NCBI RefSeq assembly: GCF_000316605.1
Contig: NC_019683.1
Span: 1,038,036 to 1,102,035, forward strand
Reading direction: 5' to 3'
DNA length: 64,000 nt
From: [Leptolyngbya] sp. PCC 7376
GTDB lineage: Bacteria; Cyanobacteriota; Cyanobacteriia; Cyanobacteriales; MRBY01
Positions 61,954 through 64,000 of this stretch are shown here, one piece after another. Both the position numbers and the translations under genes were made by a program. The first letter of the stretch is position 1. Every line of letters begins with the position of its first letter. The notes under the pieces are model-generated. The model searched no databases and had not been told where the DNA came from. It was given only the letters and a program-made list of their open reading frames with translations.

Positions 61954-62368
61954 AAATTTTTTTAGTGCAAGCTGAAGGATTGCGATTTTCAGACCCTAAT
62001 ATTGATAGTGAAAGTACGATTACTAAAAATGGTTTTGTCAAACATCTTTTCACCTATGGAAGTTTTCAAGGTCAACCCCCAATCATTCCATCAATAGGAA
62101 TTGAACTAAAGTCTTATCAGATTGCGCTACCTTACCCTCCAACCAAAGAAAGTTACTCTATTGGATGGGAGGTTTCCTCTCCTAGAATGCCGAATCAACG
62201 TGGAGTTTATCTTATTGAGTGCTTTCAGGAAAAAGAGCAATATTATTTTTCAGTCTCTTCTCATGAATGGCCTCAAGGAGAGGAGGACGAAGAAAATTTT
62301 AGACGAACTCAATCAATATCTCATTGAAAAAAATTTCCTAAGTATATGACCTTTAAAATACTCCGTTA

Positions 62369-63142
62369 TTAGAAGATACGATCTAGGAATGTAAGTAGTT
62401 CATCCCAAGATTGAGTATCAGCTTTTGCGTTGTAATCTTTGGAACCCCAAGGTGTAAAAGAGTGGAGAACATTCCCATAAAGCTCCATGCTGTAAGAGAC
62501 ATTCGCTTCAGTTAAATCTTTTGCCAAGGCTGTTACTTCATCCATTCCAGAAACTGGATCAGCAGTGCCATGGAGCACTAAGACTTCGCCAGTTGTTTTG
62601 CTGTAATCCTGGCCTTCGGGTAAAACGAGTCCACCATGGAAAGAGATAAATCCATCTAAGTCTGCACCAGTGCGTGCGAGTTCCAATATTGCTGAACCAC
62701 CAAAGCAATAACCCATTACTGCAACTTTCTCTGGGTCAACGCCCTCAAGTTCTTTCGCAACTTCTAAACCTGCGAATAATCTTTCTTGCATCAGAGGGCG
62801 ATCGCCGTACAACTTGCCACTAGCTGCGCGGGATTCTTCAACGTTAGTGGGCCGCAGTTCTTTGCCGTAGAGATCAGCAGCGAAAACTGTATAGCCTTGA
62901 GTTGCCAACATCTCAGCACGTTTTTGTTCGTAGGTACCTAGACCATTCCAATCATGAATGAGCATCACAATTGGTTGTTCATCACCAAATCCTTCATTCC
63001 GCGCGACATAGCCTTCAAATGGTTCTCCGGCGATTTCGTAGTCCAAAACTTTAGTTGTGATTTGAGCATTAGCGTTAAATGTCCAACAGAGAATGGCGAT
63101 CGCCGCCACGAGAAAACCATAGAAAAAACGTCGCAAACTCAT
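62369..63142 (-). CDS. Exported dienelactone hydrolase family protein
   Basis: The product is 257 residues. A signal peptide (FFYGFLVAAIAILCWTFNANA) is followed by the hydrolase fold. The catalytic Cys is in VMGYCFGGSAIL, the Asp in LHGTADPVSGM and the His in GNVLHSFTPWG, giving the Cys-His-Asp triad of the family. The likely location is the periplasm. The substrate is unknown. Confidence 0.9.
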   Translation of the reverse strand: MSLRRFFYGFLVAAIAILCWTFNANAQITTKVLDYEIAGEPFEGYVARNEGFGDEQPIVMLIHDWNGLGTYEQKRAEMLATQGYTVFAADLYGKELRPTNVEESRAASGKLYGDRPLMQERLFAGLEVAKELEGVDPEKVAVMGYCFGGSAILELARTGADLDGFISFHGGLVLPEGQDYSKTTGEVLVLHGTADPVSGMDEVTALAKDLTEANVSYSMELYGNVLHSFTPWGSKDYNAKADTQSWDELLTFLDRIF

Positions 63143-63372
63143 AGAAAAAAAGGTTCAGAAACTGATGTTAGCGACATTGTACGGATTCTGGAAATGTTTT
63201 ACCTTGCCCCGATGGCATAGAAAAATCAAGTTGATCAGGCGAGATTCACCCATAGTCTTTTATCAATGATTGTTGATTTTTAGATAAAACTATTCCTATA
63301 GGTGGACGGCGATCGCCCCAGTGAATTAGTTAGCGTGAGAATCGATGAGCAAAAGACCTTTAAGCAATCGCC

Positions 63373-63969
63373 ATGACGACCCCTTCCGCTCCCCCAAAAT
63401 CTCAGACTAAAGTTTCTAAACCCCGACGAAATTCAGCATTTCAGCATTTGATGTCTGTGCACTGGTGGATGGCGAATCTCTACGGAATTTTGTTTATCGG
63501 CGGGTGGTTTATGGTGCAGTTTGGCGAAGGTCTTTCTTTCCGTGGCTCCCTCTACAATTTCCACAAATCCATCGGTATCGTCACAGTAATGCTGCTAAGT
63601 TGGCGCATTTTAGTACTGCTGCGAGTTTGGTGGCGCAAGTATACAAAACATCGCCCCAAGTTATCCCGTCAATGGTTTAAGAAAGTCGCCCTACACACTT
63701 CCCTCTACATTTTTATGTGGGCAGTTCCTGTAACGGGGATTTTCCTTTCCAACTCCTTTAAAGCCAATAACGTCAAACTGTTTGGCATCGTATTACCCGA
63801 CTTATTTCCCCAGAATGATGCCGCAATCGAATTAGCTAGGAGCTTTCATTTTTGGTTCGCTTACATATTCCTTGCATTCACAATTTTGCATAGCATCGAC
63901 CAATGGAAAGTCCTACGTTCATGGTGGCGACGGACAAATAAGTGGTTTCGCAAGAAAGTTTTAAGTTAG
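63373..63969 (+). CDS. Cytochrome b561-type membrane protein
   Basis: The product is 198 residues with about four membrane helices. His residues occur in LMSVHWWMANLYG, YNFHKSIGIVTVMLLSWR, ALHTSLYIFMWAVPVTG and SFHFWFAYIFLAFTILHSIDQW, at positions suited to bind two b-type hemes. This fits the bacterial cytochrome b561/YodB family. The gene is complete in the window; its electron partners are unknown. Confidence 0.85.
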   Translation: MTTPSAPPKSQTKVSKPRRNSAFQHLMSVHWWMANLYGILFIGGWFMVQFGEGLSFRGSLYNFHKSIGIVTVMLLSWRILVLLRVWWRKYTKHRPKLSRQWFKKVALHTSLYIFMWAVPVTGIFLSNSFKANNVKLFGIVLPDLFPQNDAAIELARSFHFWFAYIFLAFTILHSIDQWKVLRSWWRRTNKWFRKKVLS

Positions 63970-64000
63970 CGACGATAGTTTGTCTTCCAGCAGCACACGC

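Larger units (their letters stand above)
60548..62327 (+). pseudogene. AlbA_2/Schlafen-like DNA-binding gene split by an IS1 element
   Basis: The N-terminal part (60548-61207) has an AlbA_2/Schlafen-AAA-4-like domain: ESLTLDYKDSRSLGSS, DVSAFANSAGGTIIYGIQEEN and a C-terminal FYKRYNFQSLPMEEYEIRD. The IS1 element at 61193-61953 sits after the codons for YVQIF. Removing the element and one 8-bp repeat restores the frame as YAYVQIFLVQAEGLRFSD, and the protein continues to 62327. The downstream part has no domain I recognise. Near the end another frame reads KKILDELNQYLIEKNF, so a small frameshift there is possible. Most of the region is AT-rich and HIP1-free. AlbA_2 proteins occur in regulators and defence systems. 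Confidence 0.82.

Noticed and set aside
1-64000. CRISPR arrays, rRNA and tRNA genes
   Set aside because: I looked for regularly spaced repeats and for tRNA T-arm patterns between genes and saw none. The one GGTTCGATTC string (about 30072) lies inside the radical-SAM coding sequence. A tRNAscan run would be decisive.

Overview
The window is chromosomal DNA from a cyanobacterium. It carries part of kaiC, psbO, psbY, sqdB, menB, an ArgZ/AgrE-type arginine dihydrolase, an LrtA-type long HPF and several cyanobacterium-only DUF families. It is full of the HIP1 palindrome GCGATCGC. HIP1 density, gene content and moderate GC suggest a unicellular or thin-filamentous marine/brackish lineage near Picosynechococcus (PCC 7002) or Leptolyngbya PCC 7376. 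That placement is inference and was not checked against a database.

Layout. 1-9.2 kb: the 3' part of kaiC, a membrane protein, an L7/L12-CTD-like membrane protein, a DUF3685 protein with a modified receiver domain, a 58-aa small protein, rpmB, a pentapeptide protein, a GrpB/UPF0157 protein and an O-antigen-ligase-like protein. 9.2-10.1 kb: first IS982 copy. 10.2-25.8 kb: mostly housekeeping and photosynthesis genes (sqdB, orphan C5 DNA methyltransferase, argZ, a group 2 sigma factor, an adenylate cyclase, psbO, menB, a zinc-ribbon protein, guaB3, a 54-aa basic protein, a SAM hydrolase, hpf/lrtA, lipB). 25.9-41 kb: an FHA-adenylate cyclase, a DUF3120 protein, uppP and a PDZ/radical-SAM protein in tandem, a second pentapeptide protein, a LuxR-type regulator overlapping a TolB-like lipoprotein gene, an isochorismatase-like hydrolase, glycerate kinase, an AT-rich HEPN-LOTUS-like gene, csaB and a 1285-aa membrane protein. 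40.9-45.7 kb: a TPR-CHAT protease-like gene broken by a frameshift and a second IS982 copy, with an IS1-family element just upstream of its start. 46.3-54.9 kb: a permease, psbY, trpC, a radical-SAM protein, a MshEN-like/TPR protein, trpF, small conserved genes, an alpha/beta hydrolase and sipA. 54.9-62.3 kb: accessory, partly defence-like DNA around mutS (MNT nucleotidyltransferase, DUF262/DUF1524 GmrSD-like protein, a DUF2283 toxin-antitoxin-like pair, and an AlbA_2/Schlafen-like gene split by an IS1 element). 62.4-64 kb: a secreted dienelactone-hydrolase-like protein and a b-type cytochrome.

How it fits together. The core genes serve circadian timing, photosystem II (psbO, psbY), thylakoid lipid (sqdB), phylloquinone (menB), photorespiration (glycerate kinase), nitrogen recycling (argZ), tryptophan synthesis (trpC, trpF), cAMP signalling by two cyclases of different subclass, and dark/stress ribosome hibernation (hpf). 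The accessory genes sit in AT-rich stretches in which I saw no HIP1 site, consistent with recent acquisition. The most unusual items are the HEPN-LOTUS-like protein (34.9-35.8 kb), the defence-like cluster beside mutS, the CHAT gene whose catalytic His and Cys codons are separated by an IS982, and a HIP1 palindrome that forms the psbO terminator hairpin.
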